DNA of 64,000 nt from UBA8514 sp034933685 (lineage in GTDB: Bacteria > Bacillota > Clostridia > Lachnospirales > Anaerotignaceae), in assembly GCA_034933685.1 (NCBI GenBank), contig JAYFNB010000005.1, forward strand, positions 1-64,000, given 5' to 3'. Made by a program: the position numbers and the translations under genes. Shown here in pieces: positions 52,551 through 61,379 of the stretch. The notes beneath the pieces are model-generated. The model was not told where the DNA came from and did not search any database. It worked only from the letters and a program-made list of their open reading frames with translations. Positions within the stretch are counted from its first letter, which is position 1. Each line of letters begins with the position of its first letter.

Positions 52551-53957
52551 ATGGAAAAGGCCGCTCTTTACATACGTGTTTCCACAGATGAACAAACGGA
52601 GTATTCCCCTGCTGCACAACTTGATGAGCTTTTAAAATATGCCAATGAACACAGCCTTACAGTGGATGAAAGCTTCATTTTTAGGGATGAGGGAATTTCT
52701 GGCAGAAATGCCGCCCACCGCCCTGCATTTTTGAAAATGATAGCACTCGCCAAAAAAAAGCCCCGACCATTCGATGTTATTTTGTGTCATAAGTTTGACC
52801 GTTTTGCAAGAAGCCGTGAAGACAGTGTAATTTACAAAGCCTTGCTTAAAAGGGACTGTGGCATACGTGTAATCAGTATAAAAGAACCCGTACCACAGGA
52901 TGACAAGTTTGGAGTAATTTACGAAAGTATGCTAGAGGCAATGGCAGAATACTACAGCCTTAACCTTGCAGAAGAAGTTAAAAAAACCATGGTAAAAAAA
53001 GCTGAGAATGGAGAATATCAGGCATTTGCCCCTTTCGGCTACATTAACCAGAATAAAACTCTTGTGCCTAACGAAGTTGAAAGTAAAATAGTTCAATTCA
53101 TCTTTTCTGAATTTATTAAGGGTAAAAGCTATTATTCCATAGCACAGCAACTTAATTTAATGGGTATAAAAACCCATAAAAATAACCATTTTGACAGCCG
53201 TGCCATAAAATATATTCTACAAAACCCTGTTTATATTGGTTTTTCCCGTTGGACACCCACAGGAAAAGCAGGACGAACACAAAATAGCACCACCATCGTT
53301 GCAAAGGGTAATTTTACTTCTATTGTTTCACAGGAAACATTCGCTTTAGCACAGCAAATAATATCTTCTAAACCTAATACCCCTAGGCATATTCGGCAAA
53401 ATACACCTTGGTTTTCGGGAATGGTTAAATGCAGTTGCTGTGGCGCTTCGCTGGTTTGCGGGCAATATTACAAAAATGGTGGTTGTCAGCTTCAATGTGG
53501 CAATTACAACCACGGCATATGTAAAACCTCTCACTCCATATCTTCTAATAGGTTGGAAAATGCCTTTTTCACTGCCCTTAACCAACAATATAATAATAGT
53601 AACATAGAAAGCTACCAGATAACCGTAAAACAAAAGGAAGGCTCAAATACTCAAGCCTTCCTTGCTAAAAACAGTATTAGAAAACTAACTCAGAATCTGG
53701 AAAAAGCTAAAACTGCATATCTTAACGGGGTAGATACCCTGGAAGAATATAAAACCACTAAGATAGAATTTTTGAAGAGGATAAAAGAGTTAGAAGAAGT
53801 CATTCCATTTTCAAGCAGTTGTACAGAAAAATTTCAAATTCTTCCCACTTTTAATCAGCTTGCAAAAAATAATCCTATACTGCTACAACTGGTCATTAAA
53901 AAGATAATTTATTGCTCAAAAGAAAATTGCTTTAAGATTTATTTCATTACCAACTAA
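52551..53957 (+). CDS. Large serine recombinase, solitary
   Basis: A 468-residue large serine integrase/recombinase. The catalytic domain (1-150) has Ser11 in YIRVSTDEQ and the RFARS motif with Arg. The Recombinase domain (about 165-270) is followed by a zinc-ribbon domain (CSCCG near 305, further Cys at 324-342) and a C-terminal coiled coil. The start at 52551 has AAGGAG 8 nt upstream. There is no neighbouring phage or transposon gene and it abuts the mutated Mn-catalase gene (3 bp), so it may be a domesticated element or a sporulation recombinase. The target sites are not seen. Confidence 0.88.
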   Translation: MEKAALYIRVSTDEQTEYSPAAQLDELLKYANEHSLTVDESFIFRDEGISGRNAAHRPAFLKMIALAKKKPRPFDVILCHKFDRFARSREDSVIYKALLKRDCGIRVISIKEPVPQDDKFGVIYESMLEAMAEYYSLNLAEEVKKTMVKKAENGEYQAFAPFGYINQNKTLVPNEVESKIVQFIFSEFIKGKSYYSIAQQLNLMGIKTHKNNHFDSRAIKYILQNPVYIGFSRWTPTGKAGRTQNSTTIVAKGNFTSIVSQETFALAQQIISSKPNTPRHIRQNTPWFSGMVKCSCCGASLVCGQYYKNGGCQLQCGNYNHGICKTSHSISSNRLENAFFTALNQQYNNSNIESYQITVKQKEGSNTQAFLAKNSIRKLTQNLEKAKTAYLNGVDTLEEYKTTKIEFLKRIKELEEVIPFSSSCTEKFQILPTFNQLAKNNPILLQLVIKKIIYCSKENCFKIYFITN

Positions 53958-53960
53958 AAT

Positions 53961-54500
53961 CTATCTCATAAAGCCTGGCTTTGTAATAGAAAACACTCTT
54001 TCTTCATTCAGATAATCTCTAACTATATCAAGAGCTTCGCCAAACCGCTGAAAATGCACTATTTCACGTTCTCTAAGGAACTTAAGAGGCGCAATAACAT
54101 CTGGGTCACAAGTTAAATCTAACAGATAGTTGTAAGTTGCCAATGCTTTCTGTTCTGCTGCCATATCTTCATATAAATCGCAAATTGGGTCGCCCTTGCT
54201 CTGTATATATGCAGCTGTAAAGGGCACACCTGCGGCAGAAGCCGGATAAACACCAAGTCCGTGCCCAACATAATATGGCTCAAGCCCAGCGTCAATAATC
54301 TGCTTATCAGTAAGACCTTGCGTAAGCTGAGAAACAATAGTGCCCATCATTTCAAGATGTGCCAATTCTTCTGTGCCAATATCATTCAATGTTGCTTTTG
54401 CCTGTGCAGTAACCATTGTAAAGCGCTGGCTTAAATATCTTAATATTGCGCCCAACTCTCCATCTCCGCCGCCATATGGCTTTTAGATATGGCTTTTCAT
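53961..54500 (-). pseudogene. cotJC-like manganese catalase gene with premature TAA
   Basis: Read from the ATG at 54500 (overlapping the murA TGA as ATGA), the frame is MKSHI, then TAA (54483-54485), then KPYGGGDGELGAILRYLSQR and the rest of a 179-codon Mn-catalase/CotJC protein. The intact part has EELAHLEMM, EQKALA and EIVHFQRFGEAL with the di-Mn ligands. The first ligand Glu lies in GDGELGA, before the TTG (54455) that could restart translation, so a restarted protein lacks it. A single CAA-to-TAA change explains it. Sequencing error is possible. CotJC is a spore coat/catalase protein. Confidence 0.8.
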
Positions 54501-55753
54501 TCCTCTCGCCTTATTTGCGCGCCTAGGCTTTTTAGCTTCTCTTCCAATGAACAATATCCCCTGTCCACGTGAAAAATATCACTTATTTCTGTTTCACCTT
54601 CGGCCGCCATAGCCGCCAAGACTAGTGCCGCACCCGCCCTAAGGTCAGTGGCTTTAACTTGTGTTGCCGTAAGCTTTTTAACCCCATCAATAACCGCAAT
54701 TCTTCCATCCGTTTTAATATCCGCACCCATACGAATCAACTCACCTGCGTGCATAAATCTGTTTTCAAAAACAGTCTCAGTTATAACACTTGTTCCTTTT
54801 GCCACTGTGCTAAGGCTCATAAATACAGCCTGCAAATCTGTGGGAAAGCCCGGAAAGGGCATAGTTTTTAAGTCGAATGCCAAAAGCTCACCCTTTGCAC
54901 AAACACGCACCCCACGTGGCAATTCTTCGATATCTACATTTGCTTCCTTTAATTTGGAGGTAATTGCACCCAAATGGTCTGGCACTGCATTGGTAAGCAA
55001 AATATCGCCGCCGGTAATCGCCGCCGCCACCATAAACGTTCCAGCCTCAATTCTGTCAGGAATAACGGTATGCTTTGCGCCTTTAAGGTTCTTAACACCT
55101 TTAATGGTAATTGTACTTTTACCGTAATCGGTTATTTTTGCACCCATTTTGTTCAAGAATTCTGCCAAATCCACAATTTCAGGCTCAACTGCCGCATTTT
55201 CTATTACTGTTACTCCATCCGCCATCACTGCCGCCATCATTATGTTCTCTGTTGCACCAACACTGGGAAAATCCAAATAGATATGTGTACCTGTTAGCCG
55301 CCTGCACCGTGCCATAACAAATCCATGCTCTTGTTTAATTTTAGCCCCAAGTGCTGTAAATCCTTTTAGATGTAAATCCACAGGGCGTGTCCCAATCTGG
55401 CAGCCTCCAGGCAACGGAAGTTTTGCCTTTTGGCGCCTTGCCAGTAATGGACCCATTACTAAAAAAGAGGCTCTAAGCTTTCCTGCCATTTCGTACTCTT
55501 CCTTAGTTCTGGCAACTTTCTCAGCCTTTATCTTTGCCACCTGCTTAACGTTGTCATAGTCAACTTTTACACCAAGTGATTTTAAAATGTCCATCATGGC
55601 ATAAACGTCCATAAGAGGGGGAACACTGTTTAAAATACATTCCTTTTCAGTTAGTATACATGCACATAATATTGGCAAAACTGCATTTTTTGCACCGCTT
55701 ATTTCCACCTTCCCGCTTAATGCAGGGCTCTTGCTAATAATAAATTTAGACAT
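54497..55753 (-). CDS. murA: UDP-N-acetylglucosamine 1-carboxyvinyltransferase
   Basis: A 418-residue enzyme adding enolpyruvate to UDP-GlcNAc, the first step of peptidoglycan synthesis. The active-site Cys118 is in LPGGCQIGTRP (fosfomycin target), and GAKNAVLPILCACIL (20-34) and RAGAALVLAAMAAEG (C-terminus) fit. AAGGGGG precedes the ATG. The stop overlaps the start of the Mn-catalase-like pseudogene, indicating an old two-gene unit. Confidence 0.96.
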   Translation of the reverse strand: MSKFIISKSPALSGKVEISGAKNAVLPILCACILTEKECILNSVPPLMDVYAMMDILKSLGVKVDYDNVKQVAKIKAEKVARTKEEYEMAGKLRASFLVMGPLLARRQKAKLPLPGGCQIGTRPVDLHLKGFTALGAKIKQEHGFVMARCRRLTGTHIYLDFPSVGATENIMMAAVMADGVTVIENAAVEPEIVDLAEFLNKMGAKITDYGKSTITIKGVKNLKGAKHTVIPDRIEAGTFMVAAAITGGDILLTNAVPDHLGAITSKLKEANVDIEELPRGVRVCAKGELLAFDLKTMPFPGFPTDLQAVFMSLSTVAKGTSVITETVFENRFMHAGELIRMGADIKTDGRIAVIDGVKKLTATQVKATDLRAGAALVLAAMAAEGETEISDIFHVDRGYCSLEEKLKSLGAQIRREE

Positions 55754-55820
55754 AATAAATCCCCCTTGAGTTTGGTTTTATTATGCCCAAGTTGGCGAAA
55801 AAAATGATAGCTTGAAAAAG

Positions 55821-56327
55821 TTAATTTGCTTTTTTAATAATTAAGGCGTTTATTAACTTTTTCCCAGTTTCTGTTACAAAAATTTTGTCTCTTATTTTTT
55901 TAGAGTCCGTTCCCTCTGGAAAATCCTTTTCATCAATATTTACTATAAAATCAGCCTCAATAAGCATCTGTAAAAGAGGATTGTCTTTTATTGTGTACGT
56001 ATGATGATGACCTATAAGATAGCAGATTTTCTCTATCTGTTCAAGGCTGTAACCAAGCTCTAAGAGCTGTGGTCTTGCAACATCAGGTCCAAGCTTTTGC
56101 TGATAATCTCCTGAGGCACAGTTGTAGATTTCCTCTGCTTTATGTATACCAATATCGTGAAAAACTGCCGCCGCCTCTAAAATCTCCAAATCATTGCCAT
56201 CCAAACCTTCTTCTGCCCCTATGGCACTTGCAAAACCAAAAACCTTTAAGGCATGGTTAATTCTTCTTAAATCTGGGCTGTTGTAATCAATCATTTTTCT
56301 TATAGCCATGGCTGTTTTGTCTGACAC
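55821..56327 (-). CDS. HD-domain phosphohydrolase
   Basis: A 168-residue HD protein with the metal-binding pattern H..HD..H..D: AVFHDIGIHKAE, YLIGHHHTYT and IEADFI. Single HD domains of this size hydrolyse nucleotide or phosphate esters; the substrate is unknown. The start codon is GTG (56327) with GGGAGG 7 nt upstream. It lies 67 bp upstream of murA. Confidence 0.85.
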   Translation of the reverse strand: MSDKTAMAIRKMIDYNSPDLRRINHALKVFGFASAIGAEEGLDGNDLEILEAAAVFHDIGIHKAEEIYNCASGDYQQKLGPDVARPQLLELGYSLEQIEKICYLIGHHHTYTIKDNPLLQMLIEADFIVNIDEKDFPEGTDSKKIRDKIFVTETGKKLINALIIKKAN

Positions 56328-56483
56328 TTTTTTACCTCCCTATATATTTTTTCAAAATCATTTTTTATATTATAAAATAATAATTATCAAAAGTCCATGA
56401 TGTTAAACTGTAATATAAATATATAAAGGATATCTTTTGGAAATAATGCTAAAAATATCAATAGCACTGTTTATTTTTTTTAT

Positions 56484-56512
56484 TTTACAAAGGAATTTGT
56501 TTGGTATATAAT
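56484..56512 (+). promoter_or_regulatory. Promoter of pfkA
   Basis: TTTACA (56484-56489), 17-bp spacer, TATAAT (56507-56512). The leader is about 87 nt and contains a GGTAAATG...CATTTGC..TTACC inverted repeat (56527-56575) that I cannot assign to a known riboswitch. Confidence 0.75.
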
Positions 56513-56605
56513 ATGTCAATCACTGAGGTAAATGTATTTAACTTAATGAATTGTGCCAATGCATTTGCTGTTACCGAGCGGAAACCATAGTTTGGAGGAA
56601 TTTTT

Positions 56606-57721
56606 ATGGCAAAGAAAAAAATAGCTGTTTTAACAGGCGGTGGGGATGCCCCAGGTTTAAACGCAGTAATTTATACTCTTACAAAAACATGTATTCTTAA
56701 ATACGATTACGAGCTTATAGGCTACAAATTTGGATACCGTGGCTTATATACCAATGATTTTATGCCACTTACCCTTGAAAACACCACTGGAATTTTGCAT
56801 AAAGGCGGTTCAATTTTATATAGCTCAAACAAAGATAATCTTTTTGACTATAAGGTTATGGAGAACGGAGTAGCTGTGCGTAAAGATGTATCTAACGTAG
56901 CTGTTGAAAACCTAAAAAAAGAAGGTGTGGATGCCCTTGTTGTTTTAGGCGGCGACGGAACTCTTACAAGCGCTCGTGACTTTTCACGCCTTGGTATAAA
57001 CGTAATCGGTGTACCAAAAACTATTGATAACGACCTTTTGGCTACTGACCGCACCTTTGGTTTTGATACTGCTGTTAATATTGTGACTGAGGCATTGGGA
57101 AGGCTTCATACCACAGCCGAAAGCCATCACCGTGTAATTGTTGTAGAGGTAATGGGTCGTAATGCCGGATGGATTGCCCTTCACGGAGGTCTTGCAGGAA
57201 GTGCAGATATTATTCTTCTGCCAGAAATTCCATACACAGTAGATAATGTTGTGCAAAAAATAAGAGAACGTGACCGTCGTGGAAAATTTTTCACAATCAT
57301 TGTTGTGTCGGAGGGTGCAAAAGAACTTGGCGGCGAAGTTACTGTTAACCGAGTTGTTGCAGATAGTCCCGACCCTATTCGTCTTGGCGGTATAGCCAAC
57401 AAACTTACCTATCAGCTTGAACAGCATTTAGGTGAAGAACATGAAGTACGCCCAGTTGTGCTTGGCCATACTCAGCGTGGCGGTGAAACCTCTGCATTTG
57501 ATAGAATACTGTCTGCACGTTATGGCTCGCATGCTGCACACCTTATTCATCAAGAAAAATTTGGTATGATGGTTCGCCTTAAAGGCAGTGATATAGGTCA
57601 TGTTCCGTTAGAAGAGGTTGTTGGTGCCCAAAAACTTGTTGACCCTAACGGCGAACTTGTTGGTGTTGCACGAGATTTAGGGGTATCCTTTGGAGATAAA
57701 CCTGTAAATAGGGTAAAATAA
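56606..57721 (+). CDS. pfkA: 6-phosphofructokinase, group III (G/K type)
   Basis: A 371-residue PFK phosphorylating fructose 6-phosphate. GGGDAPGLN (11-19), GGDGT (115-119) and PKTIDND (137-143) are the active-site loops, MGRNAGWIA and TQRGG follow. The Gly after GGD (position 104 in E. coli numbering) is the ATP-type residue, whereas Lys in PKTIDND is the PPi-type residue. This mix is known in group III enzymes, which mostly use ATP. The length exceeds the 320 of allosteric E. coli-type PFK. GGAGG precedes the ATG. Confidence 0.94.
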   Translation: MAKKKIAVLTGGGDAPGLNAVIYTLTKTCILKYDYELIGYKFGYRGLYTNDFMPLTLENTTGILHKGGSILYSSNKDNLFDYKVMENGVAVRKDVSNVAVENLKKEGVDALVVLGGDGTLTSARDFSRLGINVIGVPKTIDNDLLATDRTFGFDTAVNIVTEALGRLHTTAESHHRVIVVEVMGRNAGWIALHGGLAGSADIILLPEIPYTVDNVVQKIRERDRRGKFFTIIVVSEGAKELGGEVTVNRVVADSPDPIRLGGIANKLTYQLEQHLGEEHEVRPVVLGHTQRGGETSAFDRILSARYGSHAAHLIHQEKFGMMVRLKGSDIGHVPLEEVVGAQKLVDPNGELVGVARDLGVSFGDKPVNRVK

Positions 57722-57764
57722 AAATAAGGGTCAAAATGAGATTTTTTCATTCTTGACCCTTTTA
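57722..57764. terminator. Terminator after pfkA
   Basis: AAGGGTCAAAATGA (57727-57740) pairs with TCATTCTTGACCCTT (57748-57762), with a T-run on the plus strand; it can serve both convergent genes. Confidence 0.88.
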
Positions 57765-57765
57765 T

Positions 57766-58305
57766 TTATTTGCCGCTTTCCCATTCTTCTTTTGTAATAG
57801 AGTATAACTCGCCGTCAAAAATCTTACCATCATATCTTTCTTCTGCTTGACGCATAGTTCCCTCATACTTAAATCCGCACTTTTTTATAACACTTCGAGA
57901 ACGATTATTGTGGGCATAACACCAAACAGAAATTAAACTTAGTCCAAGTTTTTCAAAACCATACTCAATAACTGCCCTTGCGGCTTCCGTTGTAATTCCC
58001 TTTCCCCACTTTTCGTAGGCTATTGCATAGCCCAACATCATTGCTTGCTTGTTTTCACGCTTTGTATCTTTTATAAGACCTATACTGCCAATTATTTTTT
58101 TCTCATCTTTAATCTCTATTCCCCATACACTGTCTTGGTCCAAAAAAATTGTTTTCATTATTTCCATTGTTTCGCTTCTGCTTTCGTGTGGTTTCCAACC
58201 CGCATTAGGCCCAACCAGTGGATGTTTAGAATATTCAAATATATCCTCTTGGTCACTAAACACAATTGGACGCAAAGTCAGTCTTTCTGTTTTTATCTCT
58301 GCCAT
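57766..58305 (-). CDS. GNAT N-acetyltransferase (RimJ/RimL-like)
   Basis: A 179-residue acetyl-CoA-dependent acetyltransferase: TERLTLRPIVFSDQEDIFEY at the start, IGSIGLIKDTKRENKQAML, GYAIAYEKWGKGITTEAARA (CoA loop), and a conserved NNRSRSVIKKCGFKYEGT end. The substrate (ribosomal protein, antibiotic or other amine) is unknown. AGGAGG lies close to the ATG. Confidence 0.88.
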   Translation of the reverse strand: MAEIKTERLTLRPIVFSDQEDIFEYSKHPLVGPNAGWKPHESRSETMEIMKTIFLDQDSVWGIEIKDEKKIIGSIGLIKDTKRENKQAMMLGYAIAYEKWGKGITTEAARAVIEYGFEKLGLSLISVWCYAHNNRSRSVIKKCGFKYEGTMRQAEERYDGKIFDGELYSITKEEWESGK

Positions 58306-58327
58306 ATTTCCTCCTGTAATTTAAAAG

Positions 58328-58352
58328 GAGTAAAAGCCACAGACTTTTACCC
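58328..58352 (-). terminator. Weak hairpin in the 58306-58458 gap
   Basis: GTAAAAG (58330-58336) and CTTTTAC (58344-58350) form a small stem; the T-run on the minus strand is short (CTCCTTTT). Confidence 0.4.
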
Positions 58353-58458
58353 CAAGGTAATGTAATACTAATAAAATCAAATTATTATTTGTGTTTAAAT
58401 TACCCGCGTAAAATTCCTTACACTAACTTTTATTCTCAAGCATACTTTCTTTTAGCAA

Positions 58459-59202
58459 TCAGCCATGCTTCTCCTCAAATATATCTGACACCTCTTTAAG
58501 GCTTTTTGGTGTACCAATATCATAGCACTCCTCGTTAAAAGTAAAGGCATAAACATCTTTTCTTTTGTATAACCATTCCACAAAATACCCGGGTGCATCT
58601 GGTTTATTTCCCTCTGCTATGTATTGCTCAAACATAGGAATTGTGTCTTTTTTATACATATAGGTTGCAAAAACCACAAGATTACTTTTTGGATTTTGTG
58701 GTTTCTCCTCAATATCTGTAACCTTTCCATGGTCATTGACTTCAGCTATTCCAAACTGCTTCAACATTTCTCTATCTTCAAAAGGCTTAACGCAAACACA
58801 GTCTTTGTCTATTTTCTTAAAGTAATCAAAATACTCTTTTAAACTGTAAGTAAAAAGATTATCCCCTGCAATAACAACTATTTCATCTGTTATTTTTTCC
58901 TGTTTAATAGCGAAAAGGATATCGCCAATAGCACCTCGTCTTGTTTCTTCGGTGTCAGTTCCGTCGTCAATTACCTTAACAGGCTTTTTTGTAGTATGTG
59001 CATTTGCCCACGCTTCAAATTGGTCTGCAAATTTATGGTTACTTACTACAAAAACTTCATCTATTTGTGGTATTGTTTCTATCTGCTCCATTATATAGTC
59101 AATAATTGGCTTTTTATTTATTGGCAGTAATGCCTTTGGAGTATTAATAGTTAAAGGATAAAGCCTTGTAGCATAGCCTGCCACCAGTATTATTGCCTTC
59201 AT
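58459..59202 (-). CDS. Sugar-phosphate nucleotidyltransferase
   Basis: A 247-residue nucleotidyltransferase of the RmlA/GalU family (IILVAGYATRLYPLT, with the LxxGxxxRL motif, and GDNLFTYSLKEY, VEWLYKRKDVYAF). It activates a sugar phosphate with a nucleotide for polysaccharide or teichoic acid synthesis; the nucleotide and sugar are unknown. The start overlaps the rluA stop (ATGA). It is the last gene of the secA-prfB-rluA unit. Confidence 0.87.
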   Translation of the reverse strand: MKAIILVAGYATRLYPLTINTPKALLPINKKPIIDYIMEQIETIPQIDEVFVVSNHKFADQFEAWANAHTTKKPVKVIDDGTDTEETRRGAIGDILFAIKQEKITDEIVVIAGDNLFTYSLKEYFDYFKKIDKDCVCVKPFEDREMLKQFGIAEVNDHGKVTDIEEKPQNPKSNLVVFATYMYKKDTIPMFEQYIAEGNKPDAPGYFVEWLYKRKDVYAFTFNEECYDIGTPKSLKEVSDIFEEKHG

Positions 59203-60203
59203 TGCTCTGCCTCCTTGTTCTCCTGCAACAAATCTTTTCCAAAATAATCACGTTTAATTGCTTCAAGGTTATCTGTTAGCTTAGCAACAAATTCTTTGCC
59301 ATAAAGATACCCTAGCGGCCCATCACTTTCCTGCCACACCACACGGTATGCAAACAGAAATTGATTGTTCAAGCCATACTTTTCACGAAAAACTCGATTC
59401 ACACGTTCTTCGCCATACTTTCTGTCACCAATAACAAGACATCCCATTGCTTTAAGATGTGCCCTGATTTGATGTGATTTACCTGTAATCAAGTCAATTT
59501 CCAAAAGTGAAAACTTATCTTTTTGAGCCAGTGGCTTGACCTTGGTGTAAATCTTTTTCGCCCCTGGTGTTTCCTTTTTAAGCACCTTAACCTGATTTGT
59601 TGTGGCGTCTTTTATGTGGTAACCAAAAAATTCTTTTTCCTCGGTCATTTCGCCACGTACCATTGTAATGTAATATTTTTTAAGCTTGCGCTCTGCAATA
59701 ACACGGTTAATTTCCTGCACTGCGCCTAAATTCTTCCCTGCAATCACTATTCCGCCTGTGTTTCTATCCAAACGGTTGCAAATTGCAGGCGTAAAGGAAT
59801 TTTCTTTTGAGGGTGCATACTGCCCTTTTTGGCTTAAATAGTACAAAATTTGGTCAATAAGCGTGTCAGTGTCAGTACTTTTTTCAGGATGGGATAAAAG
59901 ACCAGCTGGCTTGCTTACCATAAGAATATTGTCATCCTCATACACAATACCAAAATGCCGTTCAGCCTTTTGCAGTGTTTTTTCCTCCATGAATCCTTCC
60001 ATGGTTTCCTCTGCAAGAAACATCTGTAAGGTGTCGCCGTCTTTAAGCATTTCAGCCCCTTCGGCTTTTTTATTGTTATATTTAATGCGTTTTTTACGAA
60101 GCATTTTATAAACAAAGGATTTTGGTGCTGTGTTAAAATATTTAAGCAGGAATTTATCAAGACGTTGATTTTCCTCTTTTGTAGTAATATTTATTTCCTT
60201 CAT
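59199..60203 (-). CDS. RluA-family pseudouridine synthase
   Basis: A 334-residue pseudouridine synthase. An N-terminal S4 RNA-binding domain (1-60; NQRLDKFLLKYFNTAPKSFV) precedes the RluA catalytic domain with RLDRNTGGIVIAGKN (catalytic Asp). It probably modifies 23S rRNA or tRNA. GGGAG precedes the ATG. It lies 12 nt after prfB and overlaps the nucleotidyltransferase. Confidence 0.92.
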   Translation of the reverse strand: MKEINITTKEENQRLDKFLLKYFNTAPKSFVYKMLRKKRIKYNNKKAEGAEMLKDGDTLQMFLAEETMEGFMEEKTLQKAERHFGIVYEDDNILMVSKPAGLLSHPEKSTDTDTLIDQILYYLSQKGQYAPSKENSFTPAICNRLDRNTGGIVIAGKNLGAVQEINRVIAERKLKKYYITMVRGEMTEEKEFFGYHIKDATTNQVKVLKKETPGAKKIYTKVKPLAQKDKFSLLEIDLITGKSHQIRAHLKAMGCLVIGDRKYGEERVNRVFREKYGLNNQFLFAYRVVWQESDGPLGYLYGKEFVAKLTDNLEAIKRDYFGKDLLQENKEAEQ

Positions 60204-60215
60204 ATAAAAACTCCC

Positions 60216-61320
60216 TTAGCTGTGTATCCAGCCTAAATACGCATTCATAAAGCTGTCAATATTTCCGTCCATAACAGCGTTTACGTTGCCTGTTTCCTCG
60301 CCTGTACGGTTATCCTTTACCATGGTGTATGGCATAAATACGTAAGAGCGTATCTGACTGCCCCAACCTATTTCTTTAATATCACCGCGAATTTCTGCAA
60401 GCTTTTGCATTTGTTCTTCAATTCTTATTTCCAACAGCTTGCTTTTAAGCATTTTCATAGCTCTATCTTTGTTGCTGTGCTGGCTTCTTTCGTTCTGGCA
60501 CTGAACCACAACACCTGTAGGCATATGTGTAATTCTAATAGCTGATGATGTTTTATTTACATGCTGACCACCTGCACCACTGGCACGGTAAGTATCCACA
60601 CGTATGTCATCGGTGTTAACAACAATATCCATGTCGTCGCTAATTTCAGGCATTACGTCTGCACTTGCAAAGGAAGTATGTCTTCTTCCAGATGAGTCAA
60701 ATGGAGAAACACGCACAAGGCGATGCACACCTTTTTCGCTTTTAAGGTAACCATAAGCATTCTCACCGTTTATCTGGAAGGTTACGGACTTAACCCCAGC
60801 TTCATCTCCTTCAAGATAATCCAGTGTTTCCACCTCAAAACCACGTTTTTCCGCCCATCTGTAGTACATACGCATAAGCATGCTAACCCAGTCACAGGCC
60901 TCTGTTCCACCTGCACCTGCATGCAGTGTTACAATTGCATTTTCCTTGTCATACTGCCCGTCAAGCAAGGTGGATATTTTGAGACGTTCAAACTCAGCTA
61001 CAAATTCCTCTTTAAGCTGTTTCGCCTCTGCAAGAAGTTCGTCATCATCTTCTTCCTTGCCCATTTCTATAATTGTATATATGTCCTCGTATTTGCTTAC
61101 AAGTGCATCGTAACCGCTTACTTTAGCTTTTAATGCTGAAGTTTGCTGCAACACTTTTTTGGTCTTTTCCATGTCGTTCCAGAAATCTGGGTCGGCACTA
61201 ATTTCTTCAAGCTCACTTATTTTGTCTCTGCTGTTATCGACGTCAAAGTGAAGCCCCCATTTCCTTTAATTTTTCGTTGTAAGCTGAAAGCTCAACGCCC
61301 ATCTGGTCTAACTCAAACAT
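60216..61320 (-). CDS. prfB: Peptide chain release factor 2, programmed +1 frameshift
   Basis: RF2 recognises UGA and UAA. The ATG at 61320 (GGGAG upstream) gives MFELDQMGVELSAYNEKLKEMG.. ending in CTT TGA C; the in-frame TGA is codon 26 (61243-61245). A +1 shift on CTT-T-GAC continues DVDNSRDKISELEE and joins the long frame (60216-61172). The SPF tripeptide (VSPFDSSGRR) and GGQ motif (GAGGQHVNKTSS) are present. The full protein is 367 residues. A GGGGG Shine-Dalgarno-like stimulator lies 5 nt before CTT; consensus is nearer 3. secA lies 59 nt upstream. Confidence 0.96.
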
Positions 61321-61379
61321 TAAATTCAACTCCCTATAAAAAGATATTCACACACAGCATAATAATTAACAGTTTTATG

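Noticed and set aside
56606..57721. pfkA as a PPi-dependent phosphofructokinase
   Set aside because: PPi enzymes have Asp after GGD (GGDD), here Gly (GGDGT); the Lys in PKTIDND alone does not make it PPi-dependent.
60216..61172. prfB as a truncated 318-residue gene
   Set aside because: The missing N-terminus is present in another frame, joined by a standard RF2 CTT TGA C shift site.
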